Shown piece by piece: positions 20,639 to 32,689 of a stretch of DNA of 64,000 nt. The DNA comes from Liquidambar formosana (Eukaryota; Streptophyta; Magnoliopsida; Saxifragales; Altingiaceae). The DNA lies in contig CM077828.1 in assembly GCA_039720395.1 (NCBI GenBank), forward strand, positions 17,272,264 to 17,336,263, read 5' to 3'. A model generated the notes under the pieces. It was not told the DNA's origin. It saw only the letters and a list, made by a program, of their open reading frames with translations, and searched no databases. How positions within the stretch are numbered: position 1 is the first letter of the stretch; each line of letters opens with the position of its first letter. Made by a program: the position numbers and the translations under genes.

Positions 20639-22558
20639 CTATACATAATATTTACGGAGTCTGTCCATATTAACTGGGTTCACCAACTCGTTCCCGTCAC
20701 CATCCATTAACTTGACCGCACCACCTGGGTAAATTGTCTTGACAACGTAGGGCCCTACCCAATTTGGCTTGAACTTCCCTCGAGGATCGAACACAGGCGC
20801 TCTAAATTCCTTAAGAACGAAGTCCCCTTCCTTCAGGTTCCGCGACCTGACCCTTTTATTGAAAGCCCGGGCTATTCGTCGTTGATAACCTTGCACATGG
20901 TACAATGCTTTGAGCCTTCTTTCCTCTAATAGTGCCAGCTGTTCATATCTCTCTCTCGCCCATTCTACCTCCGGAATCTGACTTTCCAATGCAACTCTAA
21001 GGGACTGCACTTCCAGCTCTACGGGTAACACGGCTTCCATTCCGTATACCAATGAATAGGGCGTAGCGCCTGTGGAAGTTCTCACGGACGTCCGATATCC
21101 CTATAATGCATAAGGAAGCTTCTCCACCCAATCCTTGTAGGTTACTACCGTTTTACTGAGGATGGTTTTGACGTTCTTGTTGGCAGCCTCCACAGCTCCA
21201 TTAGTCTGGGGCCTGTAGGGTGAAGATTTGTGATGCTGGACACCGAATTTTGTGAATAACTTCTTGACCTCATCTTCGAAATGCGTTCCGTTATCTGAAA
21301 TAATCTCATGGGGTACTCCATACCGGCAGATTATGTTGGTTTCGATGAACTTGGCCACATGTTTCGATTTTAACTCTACATATGCTGCCGCTTCTACCCA
21401 TTTGGTAAAATAATCGATTGCTACCAGAATATATTTATACCCACCAGTTGCAGATGGCTTAATCTCTCTGATGATGTCTATTCCCCATACTGAAAATGGC
21501 CAAGGAGATGCCAGTTGGTGCAATTCCACCGGCGGCATGTAGTTTGCACTGGCGTACACTTGGCATTGATGGCACTTTCTGACGTACTGCACGCAGTCAG
21601 TTTCCATAGTTGTCCAGTAATACCCCAACCTTAGCAGCTTCTTGACCAACATCCTTCCATTCATGTGTGATCCACACTCCCCTTCATGCACCTCCTTCAT
21701 GAGTGTTTCCCCCATGCGTCGATCTACGCAGAGGAGGTGTATCCCATCATAGGACCTTTTGAATAATTTCCCTCCGCAGATGATAAACTGCGTGGCAAAC
21801 AGCCTTAATGCCCTACGATCCTTCTTATTGGCATTTTTCGGGTACTCCCCTTTTTCCAAGAGGTTCCAAACGTCAAAGTACCAAGGGTGCCCATCATCTG
21901 GCTCTCCGTTAATTACCAAAATCCCTTCTTCATGTGCGGGTCTAAACTTCTGTTGGACAGTCAATGGCTCTATCTGGGTTCCAGCGGGCATTTGAATCAT
22001 GGAAGCCAAGGTAGCCAAGGCGTCGGCAAATTGGTTGTGAGCTCGGGGTAAGGGTGTGAAGGTTATTTTCCAGAATTTCTAGGTCAGTTTCTCTAGATAG
22101 CCTTGGTAAGGCTTCAGGTGTTCTTCTCGGGTTCTCCATATTCTCTGTACTTGAGATATCACTAAGGCTGAATCCCCATATACCTCCACTTCTTCGACTC
22201 CCAACGCCAACAAGGCTTCTAGTTCGGCGACACATGCCTCATATTCTGCCGTGTTATTGGAGTTCTGAAAGTTCAACTTTATCGACAGTGGCATGTGAGA
22301 ACCATCAGGAGCTATTAGCAGAACCCCTACCCCATCTCCATACTGGTTCGAAGCCCTATCGAAATACATTTTCCACGCCTCGTCACACTCGACAACTAGA
22401 AGGTTTTCGTCGGGAAATTCATCGTTAAGTCCATATCCCAGGATTGGGTGTTCAGCGCAGTACTCGGCAATGGCCCCTCCTTTAATAGACTTTTGTGTCA
22501 CATATACAAGTTCAAATTCTGCCAATAGAATCAACCACCGAGATAGACGACCATTCAA
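20639..22558 (-). pseudogene. Tat polyprotein, RNase H and integrase part
   Basis: One frame reading minus from 22558 to 20639. RNase H shows MYFDRASN, NNTAEYEA and YGDSALV. The integrase has an HHCC-type zinc finger (H..H, then CHQC) and a catalytic core with GIDII, SDNGTHF and NGAVEAANK, i.e. the D, D and E residues. A C-terminal region ends in LRKYYV. TAG codons interrupt it at 22079-22081 and at 21098-21100, where the family has Trp (PYAL-W-GYRTS). No frameshift lies within this section. It is joined to RT by an indel near 22558. Inactive as read. Confidence 0.85.
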
Positions 22559-24057
22559 AGCCTCTCAAACAAGTATTTAAGCGGATCCATTCTTGCCACT
22601 ATCCACACCTCGAAATTTAGCAGAATGTGCCTCAACTTTTGCACAGCCCAAACCAAAGCGAAACAGGACTTCTCTATTGCATTGTACTTCGCCTCGTAAC
22701 CTTGTAGCTTCTTGCTTAGGTAATAGATCGCATGTTCAATACCACGATCATCCTCTTGCGCCAACATGCTTCCTAAAGCTTCCTCAAAGATGGACAGGTA
22801 GAGCAACAAGGGTTTACCAGGGCATGGAGGAACCAATACCGGGGGATTCAGGAGATATCTTTTGATGGCTTCGAAAGCTTGTTGACATTGCTCATTCCAT
22901 TCCTTAGGTTCCCCCTTCCTAAGTAGTTTGAAAATGGGCTCACAGGTGGGGGTTAACTTGGCTATGAAACGGCTAATGTACTGTAATCGCCCCAAAAACC
23001 CCCTAATCTCCTTCTCTATTTTCGGTGGTGGCATTTCCAAAATCTCCTTGACCTTCGTTGGATCTACTTCGATGCCCCTGCTACTCACAATGTACCCCAA
23101 CAGCTTCCCTGACGTGACCCCGAATGTGCACTTCTGCGGATTCAACCTTAAACTGTACTCCCGAATTCGTCCAAAGAACTTCCTTAAATTCTCCAAATGC
23201 CCTTCTCGAGTTTCTGCCTTGACAATCATATCATCGACATACACTTCCACTTCCTGATGCATCATATCGTGAAGTAGTGTGGTAGCCATCCTCTGATATG
23301 TAGCTCCGGTGTTTTTAAGTCCAAATGGCATTACCGTGTAACAATACGTCCCCCACCCAGTTGTGAAGATGGTCTTAGTCATATCTGCCGGTGCCATCCG
23401 TATCTGGTTATATCCCGAGAATCCATCCATGAATGACATTAGAGCGCTCCCTGCTGTGTTATCCACTAATACATCGATGTGAGGTAGGGGGAAGTCATCC
23501 TTAGGGCAAGCCTTGTTAAGGTCCCTGTAGTCAATGCACACCCGCACCTTTCCATCCTTCTTTGGTACCGGAACGATGTTGGCTATCCAATCCGCCTGAT
23601 CTACTGTCTTGATAAACCCCACTTTTAATAACTTAGTCACCTCTTCCTTAACCTTTAACGACCATTCTGGTGCCATTCTTCTTAGTTTTTGTTTGACAGG
23701 CCTTGCTCCCTCCCTAATAGGAATGTGATGCTGTGCTATAGCGGGGTCGATTCCAGGCATGTCCTCATAAGACCAAGCAAACACATCAGAAAACTCCTGC
23801 AGCAAAGCTGTAAGATCCGTACGTTCTTGCATGGACAGAGTAGAGCCAATTTGAATTTCCTTAATTTTCTCATCAGTGCTTATATTAATAATGATAGTTT
23901 CTTCTTTAATAGGTTCAATTTTCACATCTTGATTTTTATTAATTAGCTCATCTGGGTCTAAAAGATCGTGCATTTGTGCAATTTGATTGTTAGGGGACAC
24001 AGCATAGTAAGCAGAATCAAATTTCTTTGAATTATTGGAAATTACATCAGTGGACAA
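22555..24057 (-). pseudogene. Tat polyprotein, reverse transcriptase part
   Basis: A 500-residue open frame. RT motifs in order: VRVCIDYRDLNKACPKD, FMDGFSGYNQI, MPFGLKN and the catalytic YVDDMIV, then LGYIVSSRGIEVDPTKV. The start of RNase H follows (YLSKKLQGYEAKYNAIEK). It is in the same frame as the gag-protease sections, separated from them by a TAA at 24160-24162. It ends at LFERL, where the next part shifts frame. Confidence 0.88.
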
Positions 24058-24162
24058 CTTAAACCCATACCCCGACCCGGACTCAGACTTAGACCCAACC
24101 CTAGACTTCTCATGAGTAGGCTTATTAATTGCCTTGACACCATACGTGACCCTAGCCGCACG

Positions 24163-26085
24163 TTACCAGATCCAGGTGCTAGTATCCCCATCAGCCACAA
24201 CAATAAGCTTGGTAGGGACGGTCTCATCAGTCAGAGGGAACACTTCTTCGCCATACTTAGGTGACAATAAGACCTTCCAGCTTGTCTGATCCACATTTTC
24301 TGCCCAGTCTCGCTCTTCACTTTCTTCTTCCAGGGTTCCCTTGTCTGTATCTTCCAGGTTCAATTTCTCACTAAAGAATACCTCCAACCCAGGCTTTCTT
24401 TCTCCACTCCTTTGGTCTATCCATGGCTCAGGAAATCCACAATAGGGGAAATCTTCTCCCTCCTTCACAAAATTACCATTGAGAGTTTTTCCATTCTTGG
24501 GGACGCATTTGTCGTCTTCTTCAGTGTACCCTAACCCTCGCCGGTCGGTTTGCATGCGGAAATCCGGGAACTCAGCTATCCCTTCCCCCCTTCGGCCCAG
24601 CCCCATCCCAGGCATATACCCCAGCTTCCTTATAATGTGAGTCACGATATGGCTAACCCCCTCCCCAAAGTCAGGAGACACCTTCTCTCTTTCAGTTTCC
24701 TTTTTTTCAATCACCTGTACCAGCTCAAAACCTCTCCATTCCAACTCTCCGCTTTCTTCCTTTACCCCTGATATTTGCCCGGTTATTTCTCCGTCCCCAT
24801 GGATCACTATAACTCCTTCATCCCAAGGCAATTTTATTTTCTGGTGCACGGTCGAGGGAACAGCTTGCAAAGGGTGTAACCAAGTTCTTCCCAACAACAG
24901 GTTGTAGTTGGCGGGAATGTCCATGACGCAGAATTCCACCATTGACTCAACGGGCCCTATTTTACAAGCGGCCTTAAAAGTTCCCATCACATTCTGACAA
25001 CTGTTGTCATAACCCCTTACCGTCACAACAGAAGGTGTCAAATCCTCCTTGGCAATCCCCAGTTTAGTCGCGGTGCGCATCGGGCAAACATTCAATGCGG
25101 ACCCATTATCGACCAGAACTACGGGTATTTTCAAATCCCTACATTCCACCGTGACATAGAGTGGCTTGGCATGCCCGGCCCCTTCAAGTAGCAAATCTTC
25201 ATGGGAAAAGGTCATCACAGCCTTGCTCACCGAACTGACCCCCATAAGTGATAGAACCTGCTCCGGCGTGGTTTCCATCGGTACTTCTTTCCTTGCTAAC
25301 GCATCCAGTAAAGCCTGGCGATGTTTCTTTGAGGCGATCAGCAAGCCCCAAATGCTTATACTTGCTTGTGTTTTCTTTAACTGCTTCAGTATCCTGTCCT
25401 CCTCCTCCTCGTTTTGCTGCTCGATCCTTTCTCTTACTTCTTGGTTCAATTCTCTTCCGGGATGATCCCCTTCTAGATAATTAGGCTTGTAATGCCTCCC
25501 CGAGCAGGTTAAATGCATGGAATCCTTCTTCATTTCTGCCCAAATATCTTCCTCCCCACTATCATAATCTTCCCATGGAGCCTTCTTCATGCTGATCATG
25601 AGGATGAATTGTGATGGATCCTCCATTCCCTTCGTATTACTAACCATATTCATGTAGGCAGGGGGCGGTGCATTTCGATAATTGGGGAGAGGGTTGTTCT
25701 GAATATTGGGCTTGTCGCCGCCTGGTGGAAGCAGCTTACCTGAATCAATCAGGTCTTGGATTTCATTCTTTAGGCGCATGCAATTGTCCGTCTTGTGACC
25801 GATTCGTTGGTGGAAGTCGTAAAATTCATTCTGCCTCCAATACGAAGGGATCGGGTTAGGCAATGCTCTTGGTTCTAAAGGCTTCAGATAATCCCTTTTG
25901 CTCAAATTGGCCAGGGCTTTGGACAACGGGACTCCCAAGTCACGGTATACCCTTGGCGCTTTTGGTGCTGCTTGCGTCTGCTGGATGGCTCCTACCGTAG
26001 CTTGTGGCTGGGTTCCTCCACTAACTCTAGCACTTCCACTTCCACCACCACTACCGGAACCGAATACTTTCTTCTGCTTATCCAT
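24163..26085 (-). pseudogene. Tat polyprotein, gag C-terminus, protease and G-patch
   Basis: A 640-residue frame. An imperfect zinc-knuckle-like FHQRIGHKTDNC lies near residues 90-102. A retroviral-type aspartic protease has its VDNGSALNV active site near residue 335, and NLLLGRTWLH follows. Near residues 480-505 a G-patch-like motif (LGYMPGMGLGRRGEG) is present, a glycine-rich nucleic-acid-binding module. It is in frame with the gag section (stop at 26125-26127) and with RT. A GS-rich stretch near residues 8-25 looks like a linker. Confidence 0.85.
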
Positions 26086-26124
26086 CTGACCGCGGTGAAT
26101 GGCATCTTCGATACGGGTCCCACA

Positions 26125-27093
26125 CTAGTATAATTGCTCGAAATTCATGACAGAGGAAGTCAACATCCGATCAAAGTACACAGGCGTTAGATTCCTCAAA
26201 ATGATGTTTATCTGGTCAATTTCGGTCGGCCTGTTCACCATCTTAACAGCTTTAGCCCTCCAGCGAGTCAGAAATTCTGAGAACGTCTCATCCGTCTTTT
26301 GCCTTGTCATCTCCAAGTCCCGTAGAGTGACATCCAACATAGTGTTGTACGCGTACTTATCTGTGAATTCTGAGGCCAGCAGCTCCCAAGAGTCCGTGAC
26401 CTTCAGATCGAGTGCATAGTACCATTTTGAAGCATCTGCCGAGAGAGATAAAGGGAAGGCATATAACACTTGATCGGCAGTCAATCCCCTCATCCGGGCG
26501 ATACTCAAGTACTGGCGCAGATGCTGTTTGGGGTCACCAGTGCCATCGAATTTTTCATAGTCAGCTATTTTGAATTTCGGAGGGAGTTGCACCTTGGAGT
26601 CGGATGTAATCCCTGCCATAGAATACATGTAATCATCCATGCCTTGTGATTTCTGCCACGCTGTTTGCATCCAGTCCATCCAAGCCTTCATCTCAGCATT
26701 CTCTGCTGCCAGCTTTTCTACTTTGGTATCTTTTTCCCTGGTTTCTTTCCTTTTCAAGTAGTCCTCATAGTCATTATCTTCCCACTTCGGGTGCTCCTCC
26801 TCATTAACCTTGGGCTCTCCTTTCTCCTCAGTTTCGGGTGGCTCTTCTGTCTTCCCTTTCCCTTTCTTGAGCTTGGTAACTCGGTCCCGCATTTCATTCA
26901 TGAAGCCTTTCATTTCGGTCCTATCGCTCCTCATCTGTTCAAGGATATCAGCCAAAGTCACCTGTTCTGCCATTCTTCCAGCCGGGGTTCTTCTTAATCT
27001 GTTAGTGGTCGGAGATCGGGCCCAGACACAACTCGGTACTCCTCCTCTTAGTGAATCAATCTTGCTGAAACAGGAGTTGAGCGTAATGAGCAC
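26125..27093 (-). pseudogene. Tat gag protein, N-terminal part
   Basis: A 322-residue frame. A charged coiled-coil-like region (KKGKGKTEE to KVEKLAAENAEMKAW) leads into the retrotransposon gag domain: KFDGTGDPKQHL, AFPLSLSADASKWYYAL, and ETFSEFLTRWRAKA. The likely start is the internal MAEQVTLADIL (about residue 41). A TAG ends it at 26125 and the same frame continues with CGTRIEDAI into the next section, so this is a nonsense mutation or a readthrough site, not a true C-terminus. Confidence 0.85.
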
Positions 27094-28052
27094 ATGTCCG
27101 TTAAACTTTCTCCCCTAGCCCAATCCAAATATTTTCATACTCTTATCTAACCCCATCGCTAGAGCCTTGTCATGTTCACTAAATCTTCCAAGGGTCTATG
27201 ATGGGCAGATATTAATTTACAAAGTCGAACATCATTCTACCTTTGGCCTGTTACAAGTTCGCTCATATCTCACATGCTCACTTTGGATCCAAGCCCATTT
27301 CATTATTTTCACTTGGATAGGCTTAGTCCAATTACAAGATCGCACTTTATTTTACCTCTCACTCATCAAGCCTTAGGTAGAATGATGTTGGACTTCGATG
27401 TTCAATTTTAGATGGGTTGTGTTTATTCATCATAGTGGTCTATTCCTAACTCTCAGCAGGTCTACATGGTCCATCAGCTTTCTTTGTTTGAGCCCATCAT
27501 GCACACACCTCACACCTCATTTGGATTCTAGGCCCATTTCATTTTGGTTATCACTTTCTTCTCTTTTTTTCTCAATGGGCCTAGATCCAATTACAGCATC
27601 ACTCAATTTCTCCTCAATTTGGGCTCAAACTAGAAAACTTATGTACAACGTGGGCCTCGTCCCATACCCGCGCTATACAAATGCGTATGGATGCAACATG
27701 GCATGCGATATGACATACATTCAAGCAAGGCTATGCAAAGGTCTCGGGGGACACTAGTGTGGTTGGTCAATTGGGGGTACTTCTTCTTCAAGGGTTACCC
27801 AGGCTAGGGTGCTCAAAGAGCGACCCGTTAACGTACTCACTAGCTTATTACAGGCTAGTGGCACAGGCCGTGGGTTGATGGTGCTGAATCGAGTTGCCCA
27901 TAGGAACTAAATGGAACCCAGGTCTCTAATCAGATTGCCATCGAGGGATAACAAGTGCCAAATATTGTGTGCGTGTGTGCAATTTCGGTCTTATTCAATT
28001 AAGCCTCCTAATTAATTAAAGCCAATAAATGTTTTGGAGTCAAGCTCTCTAT
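27094..28052 (-). other. Tat element leader between PBS and gag
   Basis: About 960 bases without an ORF that I can support. The part at 27660-27960 is clearly related, in opposite orientation, to 35110-35330 of the other Tat copy. Shared words include GGCAA/ATTGGG, CATCAAC, TGTGCC, AAGCT, GTGAGT, CGTTAACG and GCTCTT. This supports one family for both. Confidence 0.7.
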
Positions 28053-28070
28053 TCCCCAGCGGAGTCGCCA
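28053..28070 (-). other. Tat primer-binding site
   Basis: TGGCGACTCCGCTGGGGA on the minus strand starts two bases inside the LTR end (CACTCACA, then A). It fits a tRNA 3'-end complement; from memory, Tat/Ogre sites of this type are assigned to tRNA-Arg. Confidence 0.8.
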
Positions 28071-28505
28071 TTGTGAGTGCCGTGTCCTTTCACCACGCCG
28101 GCTCGAGAGTACGCCACTAACCGCGGACGATTAGGGCGGAGAGGGAGTCGCCACCCGATTTTGGCCTCGGGAATCGATTGACCCCTAGCAAGGGGCCCAA
28201 CTCGTCATTACCAAAAGAATCAAGGTTCGGAGCTAAGGTACGCGGACGGGAAGGTGTTAGGCACCCGTCTGCGCCCGGCTAAAATCCGGCCTCACATACA
28301 CTTATTGGCTTTAATTAAAAAGGGTTTAATCAAACTTGACCACTATACAAGCACTTATGTAAAATCAATCGATGGCATGCAATAATGAGGATAAAAAAAA
28401 GGATTAAAAGGAAGACATATATACAAGAAGGAAAACTCGAAGCTAAAAGGGATACTTACACTGTCTGCAAAAGAGAAAGCGGAGTTAATCTGTTAAAAAC
28501 AGGGC

Positions 28506-28566
28506 TATGCACGTACGTGCATATGACATGCACGTACGTGCATCTCATACATACGTACGTGCATGC
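28506..28566. repeat. 21-bp palindromic-unit array 3, inside the LTR
   Basis: Units ATGCACGTACGTGCAT, ATGCACGTACGTGCAT and ACATACGTACGTGCAT are spaced 21 bp apart with variable 5-base spacers. The first two are perfect palindromes. Confidence 0.85.
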
Positions 28567-29259
28567 CTTAGAAATACCTCACAGATTCATGCCTAACCCC
28601 CTACTGGATTCATGCCCATGACCACGGTTTATACAAAAATCATCTAAATGTATTTTAAGGACGATGGAAATGCTCTGACTTGAATGGCATAGCAACATAT
28701 GCATATAAATGAATGGTATTTGAGTACAGGACCTAAATCATGCAAACTAAATGCTAAAACGATGAACGGGTCCTATGTGGCCTTATACCTTAGAAATGAG
28801 TGAAAAATTCCGTTTCAAACCTTAAATACACAAGCAAATCAATGCCGGGTTAGATCTGAAATCATGAGTATTAAATGACCGGATGTACGTATCGAATGCA
28901 ATATTCTATTCATGCAATATCATAAATGACTATGCTAAATCATTAAAGAACAACGAGATTAAGGGTTGAAGAAGGTTACCCTCAGGTACGGGCAGCAGCG
29001 ATTCCGTCGTAGGCTTAGCTCTTCGGACTCCCGTAGACACAGCCGCCAATGCAAAGTTTTTTCAGAGTGATGGTTTGATAGCCAAAATTCGGATCCCTTC
29101 TCTTGAATGGAAGCGGGGTATTTATAGGCGGGGATTAGGGTTTGATTCGGGGGTTTCTAGGGTTTCCCAGCCGCCACTGAGCAGCTGTCAGCATGGGGGC
29201 TGCATAAGGTAAGAAACAATTTCGGAGGGAAGCGATGGAATTCAAAAGAGGGGGTCATA

Positions 29260-29316
29260 ATCGTACGTGCTTGGTATATGCACGTACGTGCATATCCCAT
29301 GCACGTATGTGCATAG
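29260..29316. repeat. 21-bp palindromic-unit array 4, inside the LTR
   Basis: Three units at about 21 bp: TAATCGTACGTGCTT, ATGCACGTACGTGCAT and ATGCACGTATGTGCAT. They lie about 145-200 bp inside the LTR 5' end, in the U3 region. Confidence 0.85.
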
Positions 29317-29459
29317 GGTATCAAATTGTCATCCCAGGCCTGCTGTGTCCTCGTGAGTCCTTCGGGCGTGCTTGCGATGGTCCGTTGGCTACTGCCCTTC
29401 ATCATTGGGTCTCAGAAAGTGGCTTGAGGTGTCAAGTGGTACAAAATGGGGTGTTAACA

Positions 29460-29685
29460 GCAGGGTAAAGGCATTTGCATGAGCGCACCAACGAAGTTGG
29501 CATGCATTGAAATGCATTCAATTCTTTGCTTCGATGAAATCGTCGCATGCATGGATGTGACAAAGTCTATCCTTTTGGTTCCATTTGATTTTGTTGGTAT
29601 TAATGAGATTAATCCATCGAACAAAAATGGGTTGTTCTTTTATCATTGGCTCGCAAGTGAAACTTGTTCACCAATGAGGGGCTTC
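29460..29685 (+). other. Probable 3' internal remnant of the next Tat element
   Basis: No ORF of interest. It ends in a purine-rich CCAATGAGGGGC just before an LTR start, as a polypurine tract would, so it is probably internal Tat sequence into which the minus-strand Tat element inserted. Confidence 0.45.
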
Positions 29686-32600
29686 TGTCACACCCCATTT
29701 CTGTCACCTTAGCTAGGGCATATCATTTCATGTAGGATTTTGAGTCCTTTTCGAGTCTAGTCTTTTGCATTGAGTTTCTATGGCGTTGAATATCATGTGT
29801 ATGAATTTTGAAGTGATTTGGAGTTCATCTCGATGGTCAATAAGAACTTTTGCGACTCAAAGGGCATAATCATCTTTTAAGCCGTATATTTTCCATTTGA
29901 CTTTGGAATGAATCCCGAGTCATCCCCATGAGTTCATATGGTTATATAGAGTCTATATATAGGTTCAATTTCATGAATTAATGGTTTAAGATCAATTCGG
30001 CTCGTAATGGTTCGGGTTGGCTAAAAGACCCTTTCTTGATTTGCTCAAATTGACTCATAAGACCCAATCAATTTTCTCTCATTTAACTTCAATTGGGCTC
30101 TATTTATGTCCTAAATATGTTTAGAAAGATCGAATTTCGATTGGGAAAGCATTTGGTTCGACCTTGTGTACAAACCCAGCTTAGCGACGGTGAGGCACCA
30201 TGGTTAACCACCTTTGTAAAAACTAACCATGCACCCATGGTTAAGAATTTTTGTCCTAAAATGCTTAAAAATGTGTTCCCCTTCGAAACACCGTCGTTTT
30301 GGCTTTTATTTCGTCAAAATCGGACTTAATTTGAAGATTTTAGGACTTCTACAGCAAGTGGGAGTCAAAACCGGAGTGAAAATAGGAGGACCCTCGGGTA
30401 ACCGTCCGGGGCTGGATGGTCAGCCGTCTAGGCCCAGACGGCTAACCGTCCAGGCCTAGATGGTCACCCGAGGAATCCTTCTTCAACTCGAACTCTGACT
30501 CTCTCTTCCCTCTTTTGACGGTTTCCTCCGCCAAAACAACTTGTTTGCTCTTAGGAGTGTGTAAATTTGAGTTGTTTGAGCACCAAGAGAGTCTCTAATA
30601 GCCCTAGGATCATTATTTAATGAATTAATCTTAGCCATTGGTTTAGGGGGTCAGTTCTCTATATAAAGGACATGATATTCAGCAATAGGGGGGGTTAATT
30701 GCACTTTACACTTAGAGAGAGAGGGAGCTACGAGTTTGGAGAGCTAGAAGGACATCAAGAGGAGGCTCTTCAACCCCAAGCAAGCAAGAGAACAAGGAGT
30801 TTGAAGACAAGGAAGAGTTTACAAGAGGTAAGCATGTCTCTTTAATGCTGAACATGAGTTTTCTGCTTCTCCTCCTTCTCCTTCTTCTTCTTCTTCTAGG
30901 ATAGTTATGGTGCATAAGATAGCTTTTCTTATGGATTGAATTTAATGCTTGTGTGATGTTATATGAATGATTTTAGGATAGTTTGTGGTTTTATATGCTT
31001 GATAATCCTTGGTTTACTAAGGATTAGATAGCCTTACTTCTTCTTATCCTCTCAAATCATGCATAGTTCACATGTTTAGGTTGATGTGATTATTATCATG
31101 AATTGATGCTCCTGTTAGTTAATATATGTTATATGAATGATATTCATGATGATTTGAGCATGTGTTAGAGTCATTTAATAGGGTTTTATGCATAGTTATG
31201 AGATTAGGGTTTCGATAACCCTAAAATCACACAGGTTCTATACAGCATGCTTAGCTTAACTTTTGGAGTTGTTTCTCATCATAGTCATTCTATATATGCT
31301 GCATATAGTTGAATCATGCTAGGTTTGCATTCATATAGTAGATTTTATAGGGTTTTTGGAGACATTATCCTTTTCAAAGGATAATTATCCTTTTCGTTGA
31401 GTGAGGTTTTGCATGAGAGCCTTCTGTGATGTGTTTAAGCATTAAATCACTTTTGTTGTGTTCTAATATATATATTTTATGTAGGATATGTTGATTGCAC
31501 CTTCCCATAAGGACTTTTTTACGTGAAATTATCTTAGGATAGTTTCGCTTAAGAAAGCTCGCCGTAGGAAGGCCTATTTTCATATTTTACATGAAATATC
31601 ATCCTTTTGGTTAGAGTGTGCTTTATTATCATGTTTATTGATATTATTGGAGTCTCTTATGCTTGTTAGTGTGTCTTTGGTAGGTTTTTATGCATGTTAG
31701 TCGAGTCATTGCATGTAGGATTGAGTTAGAGTCCTTAGTTATTCATTTTTCTTGTTGTTTGCATGATTAATGGATAATTTTAGGCCTTGTCATGGTTCTG
31801 TCCAGATTAGTATATTGCTCTCTTTGCATCATTTTGTGCACTTGTAAGGGTGCAAACAGGTACAAAGCTTGTCCTATTGTAAATAGGGCTGCTATTGCTT
31901 GAAATTGCTAATGCTAGGGGCTTTTGCGCTCAGGTAAGTGGGTTTGAAGGTGCCCCAATTCACCTTTCTTTTTTCTTTTTTTTTTTCTCTCCTCCCTCCT
32001 AGGGTTACTTCTTAATACGAACACATGGTGATTATCAAAGGTTTCCTTTATTGCTAAAATTCTGGTTTTCTATCAAAGTTTTCCTTTTGTGGAAGTTTTC
32101 AATTTTGGACTATTCAAATGAGGAAACCTAGGGTTTTTACCATAGGTTTGTATTAGGTTGTAACCCTATTCTTTTCGAACTACGTGGACTTTGATCCATG
32201 TATTTCGCTGTATGGTACGTAGGCGCTCTTCGTGAGGCTCAAGTCCGTTCTAGGATCGAAATATCCTAGGCTTTTCTTTTCTTTTCTACTTTTTTCTGTT
32301 TTGTTTTATTTGAGTGATTATGCATGGATGATTGGATGGAATATATGTTATGCATGTTGTCTTGTGATGATATATGTTGATATTTGAGTGAAAAAGATAT
32401 TAAGTTAGCCCAATTAAATTAAGAGACCAACTCGGGCGATGTGGGTGCCTATGGGTTTTTGCTCAGAACCTTCCCACGTCGTAACTTAGCCCCCGAATCC
32501 AATTTTCTGGTTTCAAAGACTTTGCTTTTCCCTTAATGGAGTCATGTGGTTTTGAAAATAAAATATTTTTGTGGTTTTCCTCTTTTCCCTAAAAAATGAG

Positions 32601-32689
32601 GTGGCGACTCCTTTTCGTTTGTTGTCTTTTACCCATTCCATATTACTTCTTTCCGCCAAATCCTTGTGGGCCATTTTCCGGGGTTCACA
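29686..32689 (+). mobile_element. Tat-family long LTR (second copy)
   Basis: It starts TGTCACACCCCATTT and ends GGGGTTCACA after an inner GGTGGCGACTCC, about 3.0 kb. It aligns along its length with 40766-44020, for example AACTACGTGGACTTTGATCC, GTACGTAGGCGCTC and AGAACTTTTGCGACT. A TATATAAAG near 30660 is a plausible promoter. No PBS follows, so this is a 3' or solo LTR. Confidence 0.75.
30393..30473. repeat. Long imperfect hairpin in the Tat LTR
   Basis: The arms CTCGGGTAACC and GGTCACCCGAG enclose further inverted pieces (GACGGCTAACCGTC-type). A hairpin lies at the equivalent place (41399-41475) in the related LTR, with different inner sequence. Confidence 0.65.

Larger units (their letters stand above)
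18882..29459 (-). mobile_element. Ty3/Tat-lineage LTR retrotransposon with antisense ORF
   Basis: Order on the minus strand: 5' LTR (29459-28072), PBS, leader, gag, protease, G-patch, RT, RNase H, integrase; then, on the opposite strand, a plant-mobile-domain gene. Gag to RT shares one frame; RNase H to integrase is in a second frame after one indel near 22558. There are in-frame stops at 26125, 24160-24162, 22079 and 21098-21100. The 3' LTR is missing; the left end is cut where the Copia LTR ends. Extra ORFs, including antisense ones, are known in the plant Tat lineage. Confidence 0.85.
28072..29459 (-). mobile_element. Tat 5' LTR
   Basis: On the minus strand it starts TGTTAACACCCCATTTTG and ends CACTCACA next to the PBS (1388 bp). 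The start matches those of two other Tat LTRs here (TGTCACACCCCATTT and TGTAGACACCCCATTTT). An inner GGTGGCGACTCCC lies before the 3' end, as in the others. Two 21-bp arrays lie within. Confidence 0.85.

Noticed and set aside
28506..28566. Short repeats with spacers that could look like a CRISPR array
   Set aside because: This is eukaryotic DNA, spacers are only about 5 bases, and the repeats lie in a retrotransposon LTR.
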